The notes below the pieces were generated by a model. The model made no database searches. It saw only the letters and a program-made list of their open reading frames with translations, and was not told the DNA's origin. From Pseudomonas sp. LB-090624 (GTDB taxonomy: Bacteria > Pseudomonadota > Gammaproteobacteria > Pseudomonadales > Pseudomonadaceae): a stretch of 46,800 nt of DNA. The stretch covers positions 1 through 46,800 of the forward strand of contig NZ_QJRL01000033.1 in the NCBI RefSeq assembly GCF_003205205.1, written 5' to 3'. Within the stretch, counting starts at the first letter, position 1, and the number at the start of each line of letters is the position of its first letter. Below are positions 29,613-39,400 of the stretch, in pieces. The position numbers were made by a program, and so were the translations under genes.

Positions 29613-30932
29613 TCAACCTGGCAGGTCACGCATCAACAAGCCGTAGGCCAAGGGCACCTGTTCGGGAACTGGAAGGTAGATGGTATGGCCATCGCCGGGG
29701 GCGATCTGCAACGGTTGCCGCTGGCGATCGCTCATGTGCTCAAGGTCGAAGTGGTAGTTACCACGCGGGGTCATCAGCTCCATATGGTCGCCTACCGCGA
29801 AACGGTTCTTGACCTTGACCTCGGCCAGGCCATCGACGCGCACGCCGGTCAGTTCGCCGACGAACTGTTGGCGCTCCGACACCGAGTTGCCACGCTGGTA
29901 GTTCTGGTACTCGTCGTGCACGTGACGGCGCAGGAACCCTTCTGTGTAGCCGCGTTGGGCCAGCGACTCGAGGTTACCCATCAGGGCACGGTCGAATGGC
30001 CGCCCCGCCACCGCGTCATCGATCGCCTGGCGGTAGGATTGCACCGCGCGGGCGCAGTAAAAGTGCGACTTGGTGCGACCTTCGATCTTCAGCGAGTGCA
30101 CGCCCATGCCGGCCAGCCGCTCTACGTGCTGGATGGCGCGCAGGTCCTTGGCGTTCATGATGTAGGTGCCGTGCTCATCCTCGAACGCCGGCATCTCAGT
30201 GCCGGGGCGGTTGCTTTCCTGCAGCAGGAACACTTGGTCGGTCGGGGTGCCCAGGCCCAAGGTGGGCTGAACTTCGCGGACAATGTCGCCGGTGACGGTC
30301 TCGGTGGCGGGCGTGGCGTCGTACTTCCAGCGGCAGGCGTTGGTGCAGGTGCCCTGGTTGGCATCACGCTTGTTCAGGTAGCCCGACAGCAGGCAACGGC
30401 CGGAATAGGCCATGCACAGGGCACCATGGACGAACACTTCCAGCTCCATGCCCGGCACCTGCTGGCGGATTTCCTCGATCTCCTCCAGCGACAGCTCGCG
30501 CGACAGGATCACCCGGCTCAGGCCCAGCTGCTGCCAGAACTGTACGGTGGCCCAGTTGACCGTGTTGGCCTGTACCGACAGGTGCACCGGCATCTGCGCA
30601 AAGTGCTGGCGCACCAGCATGATCAGGCCGGGGTCGGACATGATCAGGGCATCCGGCGCCATGGCGATTACCGGCGCCAGGTCCTTGAGGAACGTCTTGA
30701 GCTTGGCATTGTGCGGGGCAATGTTGACCACCACGTAGAAGCGCTTGCCCAACGCGTGCGCCTCCTCGATACCCAGCGCCAGGTTGGCGTGGTCGAATTC
30801 GTTGTTGCGTACCCGCAAGCTGTAGCGCGGCTGGCCGGCGTAGACCGCGTCGGCGCCATAGGCAAAAGCGTAGCGCATGGTCTTGAGGGTGCCGGCGGGG
30901 GCCAGCAGTTCGGGCTTGGCGATGGAGGTCAT
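29613..30932 (-). CDS. trhP: U32-family tRNA hydroxylation protein (TrhP/YegQ)
   Basis: A 439-residue peptidase-U32-family protein of the YegQ/TrhP type, needed in E. coli for the prephenate-dependent, O2-independent hydroxylation of tRNA uridine 34. An N-terminal TIM-barrel-like domain (KPELLAPAGTLKTMRYAFAY, GADAVYAGQPRYSLR) carries four cysteines C173, C180, C196 and C200 that fit a [4Fe-4S] site, and a C-terminal domain follows from about 330. The length separates it from the shorter UbiU and UbiV. The ATG at 30930-30932 has no good Shine-Dalgarno; a start 17 codons upstream is possible but would lie at or above the predicted transcription start. An Anr-type promoter lies upstream. Confidence 0.88.
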   Translation of the reverse strand: MTSIAKPELLAPAGTLKTMRYAFAYGADAVYAGQPRYSLRVRNNEFDHANLALGIEEAHALGKRFYVVVNIAPHNAKLKTFLKDLAPVIAMAPDALIMSDPGLIMLVRQHFAQMPVHLSVQANTVNWATVQFWQQLGLSRVILSRELSLEEIEEIRQQVPGMELEVFVHGALCMAYSGRCLLSGYLNKRDANQGTCTNACRWKYDATPATETVTGDIVREVQPTLGLGTPTDQVFLLQESNRPGTEMPAFEDEHGTYIMNAKDLRAIQHVERLAGMGVHSLKIEGRTKSHFYCARAVQSYRQAIDDAVAGRPFDRALMGNLESLAQRGYTEGFLRRHVHDEYQNYQRGNSVSERQQFVGELTGVRVDGLAEVKVKNRFAVGDHMELMTPRGNYHFDLEHMSDRQRQPLQIAPGDGHTIYLPVPEQVPLAYGLLMRDLPG

Positions 30933-30958
30933 GGTGCGCACCGGGGCAAAGGGCGCGG

Positions 30959-31000
30959 ATGCTAGAGCCCCTGATCCATACACGTATTGATTTACGTCAA
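30959..31000 (-). promoter_or_regulatory. Anr-type class II promoter of trhP
   Basis: Minus strand: TTGACGTAAATCAA (31000-30987), one change from TTGAT-N4-ATCAA and within the Anr range, then exactly 22 bp, then TAGCAT (30964-30959) as -10. This places the box centre at -41.5 of a start near 30952, 20 bp before the trhP ATG. For the divergent permease gene the spacing is not canonical. Confidence 0.7.
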
Positions 31001-31066
31001 GGGAGTAGCGGCACTTTTGGCCAAGCGGCGCGCACTAATATCGCATAAGCCATTCGAGGACCTGAG

Positions 31067-32131
31067 ATGAACGAAGCCGCTCTACAGAACAAAGCCTTGG
31101 CAGTGCTGCTGGCGCTGGTGACCATTGCCTTTGTCTGGATCCTGCTGCCGTACTACGGCGCGATTTTCTGGGCGGTTGTGCTGGGTATCCTGTTCGCCCC
31201 GCTGCAACGTAATTTGCTGATTCGCTTTGGCCGCAGGCGCAACCTGGCGGCGCTCACCACGACGGTGGTCTGCCTGTTGGTGGCGGTGCTCCCGGTATTC
31301 ATCACCAGCGTGTTGCTGGTGCAGGAGGGCGCCACCCTGTACCAGCGCATCGAGAGCGGGCAGCTGGACATCGCGGGGTACGTCGAGCGCGGGATAAACA
31401 TGCTCCCGGCGTTTGCCCAGCATGGGCTGGACAACCTGGGCATGGGCAACCTCGACGGCTTGCGCGACAAGATCACCAAGTGGGCGACCCAAGGCAGCCA
31501 GGTGCTGGCCAGCCAGGCGTTCAGCTTTGGCCAGGGCACGTTCGAGTTCCTGATCAGCTTCGGCATCATGATGTATTTGCTGTTCTTCTTCCTGCGCGAA
31601 GGCGCCGAAGTGGCGCGCCGTGTGCGGCTGGCGGTGCCGCTGCCCGAACACCAGAAGCGCCGCTTGCAGCTGAAGTTCAACCGGGTGGTGAGGGCGACGG
31701 TGAAAGGCAACGTGCTGGTGGCGATTACCCAAGGTGCGCTGGGCGGGCTCATCTTCTGGGTGCTGGATATCCCCAGCGCGCTGGTTTGGGCGGTGCTGAT
31801 GGCATTTCTGTCGCTGCTGCCGGCAGTGGGTGCGGGCATCGTCTGGGCGCCGGTGGCGGCGTATTTCCTGCTGACCGGGGCGATATTGTCGGGCATCATC
31901 CTGACCGCGTTCGGGGTGCTGGTGATCGGCCTGGTGGACAACCTGTTGCGGCCGATCCTGGTGGGCAAGGACACGCGTATGCCGGACTACCTGATCCTGG
32001 TCTCGACGTTGGGCGGGCTGGCAGTGTTCGGCCTCAACGGCTTTGTGATCGGGCCCTTGATTGCGGCGCTGTTCGTGTCCAGCTGGGCGATTTTTGCCGC
32101 GACCAAGCCACAGGTGCAGTTGCCGCAGTAA
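31067..32131 (+). CDS. AI-2E/PerM-family membrane transporter
   Basis: A 354-residue inner-membrane protein with about eight hydrophobic segments: two at the N-terminus (LAVLLALVTIAFVWILLPYY, FWAVVLGILFAPL), one at about 65-85, and a C-terminal cluster from about 160 (FLISFGIMMYLLFFFL) to 345. The family motifs GIVWAPVAAYFLL, LVDNLLRPILVGKDTRMPDYLIL and GLNGFVIGPLIAALF are clear. Members move diverse small solutes or ions; autoinducer-2 export is shown only for a few. GAGG precedes the ATG. It is divergent from trhP; TAATAT at 31036-31041 may be its -10. Confidence 0.88.
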   Translation: MNEAALQNKALAVLLALVTIAFVWILLPYYGAIFWAVVLGILFAPLQRNLLIRFGRRRNLAALTTTVVCLLVAVLPVFITSVLLVQEGATLYQRIESGQLDIAGYVERGINMLPAFAQHGLDNLGMGNLDGLRDKITKWATQGSQVLASQAFSFGQGTFEFLISFGIMMYLLFFFLREGAEVARRVRLAVPLPEHQKRRLQLKFNRVVRATVKGNVLVAITQGALGGLIFWVLDIPSALVWAVLMAFLSLLPAVGAGIVWAPVAAYFLLTGAILSGIILTAFGVLVIGLVDNLLRPILVGKDTRMPDYLILVSTLGGLAVFGLNGFVIGPLIAALFVSSWAIFAATKPQVQLPQ

Positions 32132-32155
32132 AGCTGGCCAACGCAGGCGGGCGAG

Positions 32156-32201
32156 GGCCAGCTTGCAGGCTGGCCTGTTGATCGGGCCGCAATGCGGCCC
32201 G
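32156..32201 (+). terminator. Paired hairpins between convergent permease and phnX
   Basis: GGCCAGC / GCTGGCC (32156-32175, loop TTGCAG) and CGGGCCGC / GCGGCCCG (32183-32201, loop AAT) lie one after the other in the 108-bp gap. The second, followed by GTCGCGACACGAGGCCGCTC, looks like a P. putida REP unit. They probably end both transcripts. Confidence 0.65.
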
Positions 32202-32239
32202 GTCGCGACACGAGGCCGCTCCTCCCGCTGCCCAGGGCT

Positions 32240-33067
32240 TCAGAAGGCCTGTGGCATCTCGCCCTTGGCCAGGCGGCGGTTGATGTCGGCGATCACTTCC
32301 GGAAGCTCGTTGATGGTGTCGATCAGGTAGTGCGGGCGCGAGCCGGCAAACAGCGTGTGGATGCGCTTGCGCTCGCTTTCCAGCTTTTCCGCACTCAGCG
32401 CGCGGTAGCCTTCCCAGGTCAGGCCCAGGGCATTACCCGAGCACACCAGCGCCACAGTCCACATGCCGGCACGGCGGCCTTCGAGAATGCCTGGCACGGT
32501 GTCGTCGACCTTCACGCAGGCCGCTACATCGTCAATGCTCAGGGCGATCACGTTGGCCAGGGCCTGGGCCGGCCACGGGCGGCCGTTCGGGGTTTCGTCA
32601 GTGGCTACCACATGGTCGGCCACGTAGCCGTTCTGCGCCGCCAGCGCCACCACCTTGTCCATCACCACTTTGGGGTAGCCCGAGCACGAGCCGATCTTCA
32701 GGCCGTTTTGGCGCAGCCCGGTGAGGGTTTCCAGGGCGCCGGGGATCAGCGCCGAGTGCACGGCGATCTTCTCGATCTGCAATGGCATGAAGCGGTTGTA
32801 GATGGCCGTGACATCATCATCGGTCGGGGTGCGGCCGAATACTTTGCGGTAGCGCTCGGCGATTTCCGGCACGTTACACAGGGTGCGAATGTGGTCCCAC
32901 TTGCCCATGCCCATTGGCCCGCGGGCTTCCTCTATGGACACCTGCACGTCAAACTCGGCGAAGGCTTCGACAAAGATCTGGGTCGGGGCGAACGAGCCGA
33001 AGTCGACCACGGTACCGGCCCAGTCGAGGATGGCGGCTTGCAGCTGAGTAGGGTTGCTGTAGTTCAT
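32240..33067 (-). CDS. phnX: Phosphonoacetaldehyde hydrolase
   Basis: A 275-residue HAD-superfamily enzyme that splits the C-P bond of phosphonoacetaldehyde to acetaldehyde and phosphate. The nucleophile is D15 in DWAGT, and the Schiff-base lysine is K56 in MGMGKWDHI. The late acid loop VDDTVPGILEG is present. Length is the usual 275. The ATG at 33065-33067 has AGGAA about 12 bp upstream. It is 34 bp downstream of phnW on the same strand, so the two steps of 2-aminoethylphosphonate breakdown are one operon. Confidence 0.95.
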   Translation of the reverse strand: MNYSNPTQLQAAILDWAGTVVDFGSFAPTQIFVEAFAEFDVQVSIEEARGPMGMGKWDHIRTLCNVPEIAERYRKVFGRTPTDDDVTAIYNRFMPLQIEKIAVHSALIPGALETLTGLRQNGLKIGSCSGYPKVVMDKVVALAAQNGYVADHVVATDETPNGRPWPAQALANVIALSIDDVAACVKVDDTVPGILEGRRAGMWTVALVCSGNALGLTWEGYRALSAEKLESERKRIHTLFAGSRPHYLIDTINELPEVIADINRRLAKGEMPQAF

Positions 33068-33101
33068 GTGCGCTGATTCCTGAAGTCGGGTAGGCAGGGG
33101 G

Positions 33102-34208
33102 TCAGATGTCCAGTACTTCCATTTCCCGCAGCACTTCGGCCACGGCATTCACGGCAGCTTGCATGCCATCCGCACCGACTACGCCAATGCAGCCGACGCG
33201 GAAGGTTTCGACCTGGGTCAGTTTGCCCGGGTAGAGGATGAAGCCTTTGGCCTTGACCCGCTCGTAGAAGTCCTTGAACTGGTATCGGGCATCGTTCGGT
33301 GCGTGGAAGGTGACGATGATCGGCGCCTGGATCTCGGCCGGCAGGAAGCTGCGCAGGCCGATGGCGGCCATGCCGTCGAGCAGGGTCTTGCAGTTGTCGG
33401 CGTATCGCTGGTGGCGAGCGGGCAGGCCGCCTTCTTCGTTGTACTGTTGCAGCGCTTCGTGCAGGGCGGCGACCACGTGGGTCGGCGGTGTGAAGCGCCA
33501 CTGGCCGGTCTTGGCCATGTAGGCGTGCTGGTCGTGCAGGTCCATGGCCAGCGAGTGGGCAGTGCCTTCAGCGGCGGCCAGGGCGGTTTTCTCGGCAAAT
33601 ACGAAGCCCATGCCCGGTACGCCTTCCAGGCACTTGCCGGAGGCCGCGATCAGTGCTTCGAAGGGCACTTCGCGGGCATCGATGGGCAGCGCGCCGAACG
33701 AGCTCATGGCGTCGATGATCAGGCGCTTGCCGTGGCGTTTGATGACCTGGGCTATTTCCGGCAGCGGGTTGAGGATACCGGTACTGGTTTCGCAGTGGAT
33801 CAGTGCCACGTGGGTGATGGCCGGATCGGCGGCAAGCAGGCGATCGACATCAGCGGCGGTGGTCGGTTGGTCTTCCGCGGTTTCGAAGGTGCTGTAGGTG
33901 CGGCCCAGCACCTTGCAGATCTTGGCCAGGCGTTGGCCATAGGCGCCGTTGATCAGCACCAGCACCTTGCCGTCACGGGGTACCAGGGTACCGATGGCGG
34001 CTTCCACGGCGAACGTCCCGCTACCTTGCAGGGGCACGCAGTGGTGGCTGGCGCTGCCGTCGATGATCGCCAGGAGCTGCTCGCAGACGCTGGCGGTCAG
34101 CTGGTTGAAATCGCGGTCCCAGGAGCCCCAGTCCACCAGCATGGCTTGGCGGGTGCGGATTGAAGTGGTCAGGGGACCTGGGGTCAGCAGAATCGGTGCG
34201 TTGCTCAT
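33102..34208 (-). CDS. phnW: 2-aminoethylphosphonate-pyruvate transaminase
   Basis: A 368-residue class V PLP enzyme that converts 2-aminoethylphosphonate and pyruvate to phosphonoacetaldehyde and alanine. The N-terminal LLTPGPLTTS, the GSGTFAVEAA phosphate-binding segment, HCETSTGILNP, DAMSSFGA and the PLP lysine K192 in SGKCLEGVPG are all typical. The ATG at 34206-34208 follows TGAGGAAT. It is first in a phnW-phnX operon and divergent from a LysR regulator (112 bp gap). No phosphonate transporter is in the window. Confidence 0.95.
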   Translation of the reverse strand: MSNAPILLTPGPLTTSIRTRQAMLVDWGSWDRDFNQLTASVCEQLLAIIDGSASHHCVPLQGSGTFAVEAAIGTLVPRDGKVLVLINGAYGQRLAKICKVLGRTYSTFETAEDQPTTAADVDRLLAADPAITHVALIHCETSTGILNPLPEIAQVIKRHGKRLIIDAMSSFGALPIDAREVPFEALIAASGKCLEGVPGMGFVFAEKTALAAAEGTAHSLAMDLHDQHAYMAKTGQWRFTPPTHVVAALHEALQQYNEEGGLPARHQRYADNCKTLLDGMAAIGLRSFLPAEIQAPIIVTFHAPNDARYQFKDFYERVKAKGFILYPGKLTQVETFRVGCIGVVGADGMQAAVNAVAEVLREMEVLDI

Positions 34209-34320
34209 TCCGTTATTCCTCACAAGCGGTGGGCAGAAGCTACGAGACCTAGGTTGCAATTCACGCTGCCATCAATCAAATTGTTTGTTGTTATCCGAGC
34301 TATAAGTCAGGCCGATAAAT
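34209..34320 (-). promoter_or_regulatory. Divergent phnW / LysR control region
   Basis: A 112-bp gap that turns AT-rich at 34270-34310. CAATCAAATTG (34273-34283) is a small inverted repeat (CAAT, CAA, ATTG) and may be part of a LysR site. TATAAG at 34301-34306 may be a -10 of the regulator gene. No pairing with a clear -35 is seen. Confidence 0.35.
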
Positions 34321-35184
34321 ATGAACCTGTTCCAGTTACGTGCCTTCGATGCCGTGGCCCGTGAGGGCAGCTTTACCCGGGCCGCTGCGCGTCTGTTCAT
34401 CAGCCAGCCGGCGGTGACCGGGCACGTGAAAGCGCTGGAGGAGCACTACCAGATCACCCTGTTGCGGCGCACCGCGCGGCGGGTTGAGTTGACCGAAGAA
34501 GGCACTCGCCTGGCGGCCATTACCCGAGCCATGTTCGGTTTGGCCGAAGAAGCCCAGGCCATGCTGGAAGCCAACCGCCAATTGCTCACCGGCCGCCTCG
34601 AGGTGGCCGCTGACGGCCCGCATCGGGTCATGCCGATGCTTGCCGTATTGCGCGAGCGCTACCCGGGCATTACCGTCAACCTGCGCCTCGGTAACGCCCA
34701 GGAAACCTTGGCTGCGCTGCTTTCCGAGCATGCCGACGTGGCAGTGGTGACCGAGATCGAACCACGTAAAGGCCTGTACTTGCAGAACCTTTGCGAGTCG
34801 CGCCTGTGCGCTTTGCTGCCGTCCGGCCACCCTTGGTCGCAGGCGCAAAGCGATTTGCCGCTGGCTGAGCTGCACCAGCAGATCATGGTGTTGCGGGAAC
34901 CCAGTTCGACGACCCGGCGAACGTTCGACAAGGCTTGCAGTGCTGCCGGCGTGCAGCCGCGGGTGCTGCTGGAACTGGATAGCCGCGAGGCCGTGACCGA
35001 GGCGGTGGCCGCGGAACTGGGGATTGGCGTGGTGTCGTCGACGGAGGTGGCCAATGACCCGCGCGTGGTGGCCCGGCCCTTGGCGGGTCGGGGGCTGCTC
35101 AACCAGCACATGGTCGGGTGCCTGGAGCGGCGCAAGGAATTACGCTTGATCCAGGCGTTCCTCGGCCTGGCCTCCGCCCTGTGA
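34321..35184 (+). CDS. LysR-type regulator of the phnWX operon
   Basis: A 287-residue LysR regulator. The helix-turn-helix is at about 1-60 (LFQLRAFDAVAREGSFTRAAARLFISQPAVTGHVKALEE), and the sensor domain follows from about 90. The usual AVS of the recognition helix reads AVT. It is divergent from phnW, and this arrangement with phnW and phnX matches the PhnR-type activator of 2-aminoethylphosphonate use. The assignment rests on position. The ATG at 34321 has no Shine-Dalgarno. Confidence 0.85.
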   Translation: MNLFQLRAFDAVAREGSFTRAAARLFISQPAVTGHVKALEEHYQITLLRRTARRVELTEEGTRLAAITRAMFGLAEEAQAMLEANRQLLTGRLEVAADGPHRVMPMLAVLRERYPGITVNLRLGNAQETLAALLSEHADVAVVTEIEPRKGLYLQNLCESRLCALLPSGHPWSQAQSDLPLAELHQQIMVLREPSSTTRRTFDKACSAAGVQPRVLLELDSREAVTEAVAAELGIGVVSSTEVANDPRVVARPLAGRGLLNQHMVGCLERRKELRLIQAFLGLASAL

Positions 35185-35241
35185 TGGCTGTTTTCAGCGG
35201 GGCAGCCTAAGATGGCCGGCACTGGGCCGACAGGATCGTCG

Positions 35242-36276
35242 ATGAGCGATAAAGACACCATTTCCATGCAGCTTGTGCGTGAGGCGTTGTTGCAGACATG
35301 CCCCGCCGGTGAACCCGATACCCGCCTGCTGGCCCGTGCCGGCATTGCAGTCGGGCAACTGAACCTGCCCGAGGCGCGGGTAAGTGCCGAGTCTTATGCC
35401 CGGCTATGGCGTTTGCTGGCGCAGCGCTGCAACGACGAATTCTTCGCCATGGACCCGCGCGGCTTGCGCAGCGGCAGCCTGGCGTTCATGTGCCGGGCCA
35501 GCATGGGCCAGCCGACATTGGGCGCAGGCCTCGAAACCGCGCTGGCATTCCTGTCGCTGATGCTCGAGGACCTGCAGCCGAGCCTGGTGCGTCAGCAGGG
35601 CCTGGCCGAAATTGTCATCAACGAACCGCGTGACACGCCGCGACGGGCATTCGCCTATTTCACCTTCTGGATGATCGTGCATGGCGTGGCGTGCTGGCTG
35701 GCCGGGCGGCGCATCCCTATCCTGGCCATTGACCTGCGCTGCGCCGAGCCGCCGTTCTGTGACGATTATCGGGTGATGTTTTCGGAAAACCTGTGCTTCG
35801 AGCGCCCGCGTACGCGCATGATCATCGCGGCTGATTGCCTGGACCTGCCGCTAAAACGCAGCGAAGAGGAGTTGCAGCGGTTTCTTGCCGGTGCGCCCGA
35901 TAATATCCTGGTGAAATACCGTGACCCCGCCAGCCTGGCGCGGCGCATCCGCGATCAGTTGCGGCGCATGGATCCGGCCGGCTGGCCGGATGCCGAAGCC
36001 GTGGCCGGTGGGCTGTGCATCTCTGTTTCAACCTTGCGCCGGCGCCTGGCGGAGGAGGGGCAAACCTACCAGGGGCTCAAGGACAGCGTACGCCGCGAGC
36101 AGGCCATTGCCTGGTTGTCCGACCCCGCCGTGGGCCTTGGCGAAATCGCCGAGCGATTGGGCTTTGCCGACAGCAGCTCGTTCTACAAGGCGTTTCGCAA
36201 GTGGTTCAGTTGCAATCCGGGGCATTACCGAAGCCTGGTGCTGGGGCGACAAGCGCCCGCAGCGGAACAGCCCTGA
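35242..36276 (+). CDS. AraC-family regulator (OruR/ArgR-like architecture)
   Basis: A 344-residue regulator. An N-terminal arabinose-binding-superfamily domain of the type found in OruR/VirS proteins (about 20-215, with RLWRLLAQRCNDEFFAMDPR) precedes a C-terminal AraC DNA-binding domain (about 235-335, ISVSTLRRRLAEEGQTYQ and the second helix pair LGEIAERLGFADSSSFYKAFRKW). AGGATCG precedes the ATG at 35242; an in-frame start ten codons upstream is weaker. Regulators of this type often lie beside acyl-CoA or lipid catabolic genes, so the operon at 41049 is a candidate target, although the large LRR gene intervenes. Confidence 0.88.
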   Translation: MSDKDTISMQLVREALLQTCPAGEPDTRLLARAGIAVGQLNLPEARVSAESYARLWRLLAQRCNDEFFAMDPRGLRSGSLAFMCRASMGQPTLGAGLETALAFLSLMLEDLQPSLVRQQGLAEIVINEPRDTPRRAFAYFTFWMIVHGVACWLAGRRIPILAIDLRCAEPPFCDDYRVMFSENLCFERPRTRMIIAADCLDLPLKRSEEELQRFLAGAPDNILVKYRDPASLARRIRDQLRRMDPAGWPDAEAVAGGLCISVSTLRRRLAEEGQTYQGLKDSVRREQAIAWLSDPAVGLGEIAERLGFADSSSFYKAFRKWFSCNPGHYRSLVLGRQAPAAEQP

Positions 36277-36433
36277 TACGCGATGAAGCTGCCCTGCTAA
36301 CTGCCTTGCCCGACCTTCCTCTCCAGGCGTTTCATGCAGGCCCTGGGGCCGGTGGCTGAGGTTCCCCCTGATGACGGCGTGTATCAGCTGACAGAGTGGG
36401 TGTTTCCCATGTCAACGAAGATCGCCCTCCACC

Positions 36434-39400
36434 ATGGCCAACCCCACCGAAGCCCCTACTGCCCAGACCCCGACACGCGCCAGCGCAACCGACGCCTTCA
36501 TTGGCAAGCTGCTGCCCGAATGGTTGCGTGCAGCGACCCCGCAACAAATCAAACGCCTGCGCAAACTGTTCAAGGAACACAAGGCCGGGCAGGACGACGT
36601 ACGCGCAGCCACTCGGGGGCTTGTCCCGCTGCAAACCTTCGCCTTGGACAAGCTTGGCACGTTGCTCAAGGGCCGGTTGCCCGCGGGCAGCAAACTGAAC
36701 GAGCTTGAGTGGCTTGAACCCGAGGGCGAGGTGGTTAGCGACGGCTTTCTGGGTTTTTCCCTGGGGACCATCGAGGTGCGCCAATCCGCGCTGCTGCGCC
36801 TTATGCAGAACTTTCCCAGCGGCGCCACGCCGCTACGCGGTGAGTTTGTCGTCAGCGGCGGGCGCAAGGTGCTCTATCGCGCCGACGATGCCTTTGTGAA
36901 AGCGTGCAGGGATCTGGACACTGGCAGGTTGTATCAAACCCTGATTGATCAAACCTTCAATGCTCAAACCTGCAAGCTGCTTGTCGCGGAAAAGCGGGCG
37001 GGGCTTCGGCTGGCTGCTGAGCTGGCAGTGATCCAGGGTGACCTGGACGCGCAGGTGTGTGCGGCGCTGGCCGAGGTGGCGGATGCCAAGCACAGTGAGG
37101 GCCTGCACCTGCAAGGTTACCCAGGGTTGTTGACCCTGCTCGGCAAGCCTGTGGCAGATGCCCTGGTGATCCCGTTGCGTGACGTAGCAGGTGAGGCAAG
37201 TGGCTGGGTCCTCTATCTTCCCAGCGACCCGTCGCAGGCCCTGCATCACTTCCTCACGCTGGGGCAGATGCATCAAGCCATGGTCAAGCGGCTGAGTGCA
37301 CCTGAATACCAGAAATACTTTATCCAGTTGATTGCGCTTGAGGACCGTCAAGACTTCGTCCAGCTGCTTCAGACGCGTCTCAAAGACCCAGAGCCTGACC
37401 TGCAGATGGATGGCACGACTGGCCAGGGTGACGTGTTTGTACGGCTGGTCGAGCAGCAAGTAAAACGGATAAAAAGCGACGCCAGCTTGCTGTTGGTGCC
37501 GCTGGCACAAGCGGATGCACGGGCGGCCAAACAGCGCCAGGCAAGCTGGAAGTCACTGGGCTGGGACGTGGCCAATCTGGCCGGCATGTTTATCCCTGTG
37601 CTGGGTGAGTTGCTGCTGGGGCGAATGCTGGTACAAACCGTTTCCGAGGTCTACGAGGGTGTGACGGATTGGGCCTATGGACACCAGCATGAAGCGCTGG
37701 AGCACCTGCTTGGTGTGGCTGAGACCTTCGCCCAGGTTGCGGTGACGGGTGCGGTGATCGGCGCTACCGGCCACTTGGTGCGCAGCCGCTTTGTCGATGG
37801 CCTTGAGCCGGTGAGGCTGGACAACGGCCAGCAAAGGCTATGGTCCAGCGACCTCACGGTCTACGAGTCGACCCCCGATGAACGCACCCTGGCTGATGAT
37901 GGCTTGTATGGCAGCGGTACTCGCCGCTGGATGCGCAGTGGTGATCGCTTCCATGAGGTGCATCGCCCACAGGCGCAGGGGCCGTGGCGGCTGCGTCATC
38001 CACGCGGTGATGAGGCCTTTGGACCCATGGTGGAGTTCAATGGAGAGCGCAGTTGGCACGTACGGTCGGCGCGCCCGCAGACCTGGGGTGACAGCGCCCG
38101 CATGCTCGATACCTTGTGGCCGTTACAGGCATCGCTGAGCACCGAACATGCAGAGCAGATCGTACAGATGGCGGGCATGAGCAAGGACATGCTCCGCGGC
38201 CTGATAATTGAGAACCGCCCGCTGCCGGTTACCCTGCGCGAGACCTTGCGGCGTTTCGATGCCAACACCCGTATCGAGGCATTCTTTACATCGCTTGGCG
38301 ATGCATCGGTGGTGGGGGGGGATGCCGAGATCCAGGCGTGGTGCCTGGCCCGGCCTGGAATGACGGCCTTGGATCCGGCCGCCCTCAAAGCCGCTTTGCT
38401 ACAGCAGCAGCCGCAGCTGGAGGGGCCTCTGCTGCAGCATCTGACCCGGGTCAGGATGCCGGATGACCCCGTAGCCAGGTTGGTCAAGCGTGACTTCCCC
38501 CACTTGCCTGACGCCTATGTCGCGGAGGTCGTGGCCGAAGCCGATAACGCCCAGGCCAAGCTTTCCGGGCTCGACAAGCTGTCTGTGAAGATGGCGACCA
38601 AGGCGCGCTTCTTGTCGCAGGTGGCGCGGCTGGACCGGGCAGTGCAGGGCCTGTTTCTAAGCAGTGCTTACACAGACGAGGCCGGGGAACTGGTGATCAA
38701 CTTGCTGACGAGGCTGCCCAACTGGCCGTCGCAGCTCGGAGTGGAGTTACGCGACGGCTCGCCCTACGGTCGTTTGCTGACCCGGCTGTCGGCCATGTCG
38801 ACCGAAGGTGAAACCGTGTCACTGGTCCATGCCAACGGACGTTTTCGCTTGTTCGATGGGCAGGGCTATGAACATTCCGCAGAAGTCGCCGAACCAGGCT
38901 CGATCTTTCAGGCCCTCGCCGCTCTGCTGACGCCCGAGCAGCTTGGCCGAATGGGGTTGCCCGCTGAGCAGCCTGCCGCGCTATTGCGTGCCAAGCTCCA
39001 GGCCTTGGTGCCAGACACGCGCACCGCCCGCCTGCACCTGCTCGGATGGCGTGAGCAAGCCCCGTGGTTCAACCCGGGCCAGCGTTTGACCAATGGCAGG
39101 GTCGGCTATCTGTTGAGCGGCCGTGGCGAAGCCGGTACCCCCCTGCAGCAGCTGTTGCGCGCACGCCTTGGGGGACTGTACCGAGGGCTCGGTGACGTCG
39201 AGCTCGAGCAAGAGGTCGTACGCTTGCAAGGCTTCGGTGATCAGGCATTCCAGCACCTGCTGGATCTGGAGGATAGCTACACCCGATTGGATCGGGCACT
39301 CAACCAATGGTACGGCAGCGAATTGAACGAGGCCCGCCAAACCTGCCGAAAGGTTGTCGCTGACAGCATTCGCAGAGCTTGGCGTTTCCAGGGCGAACAG

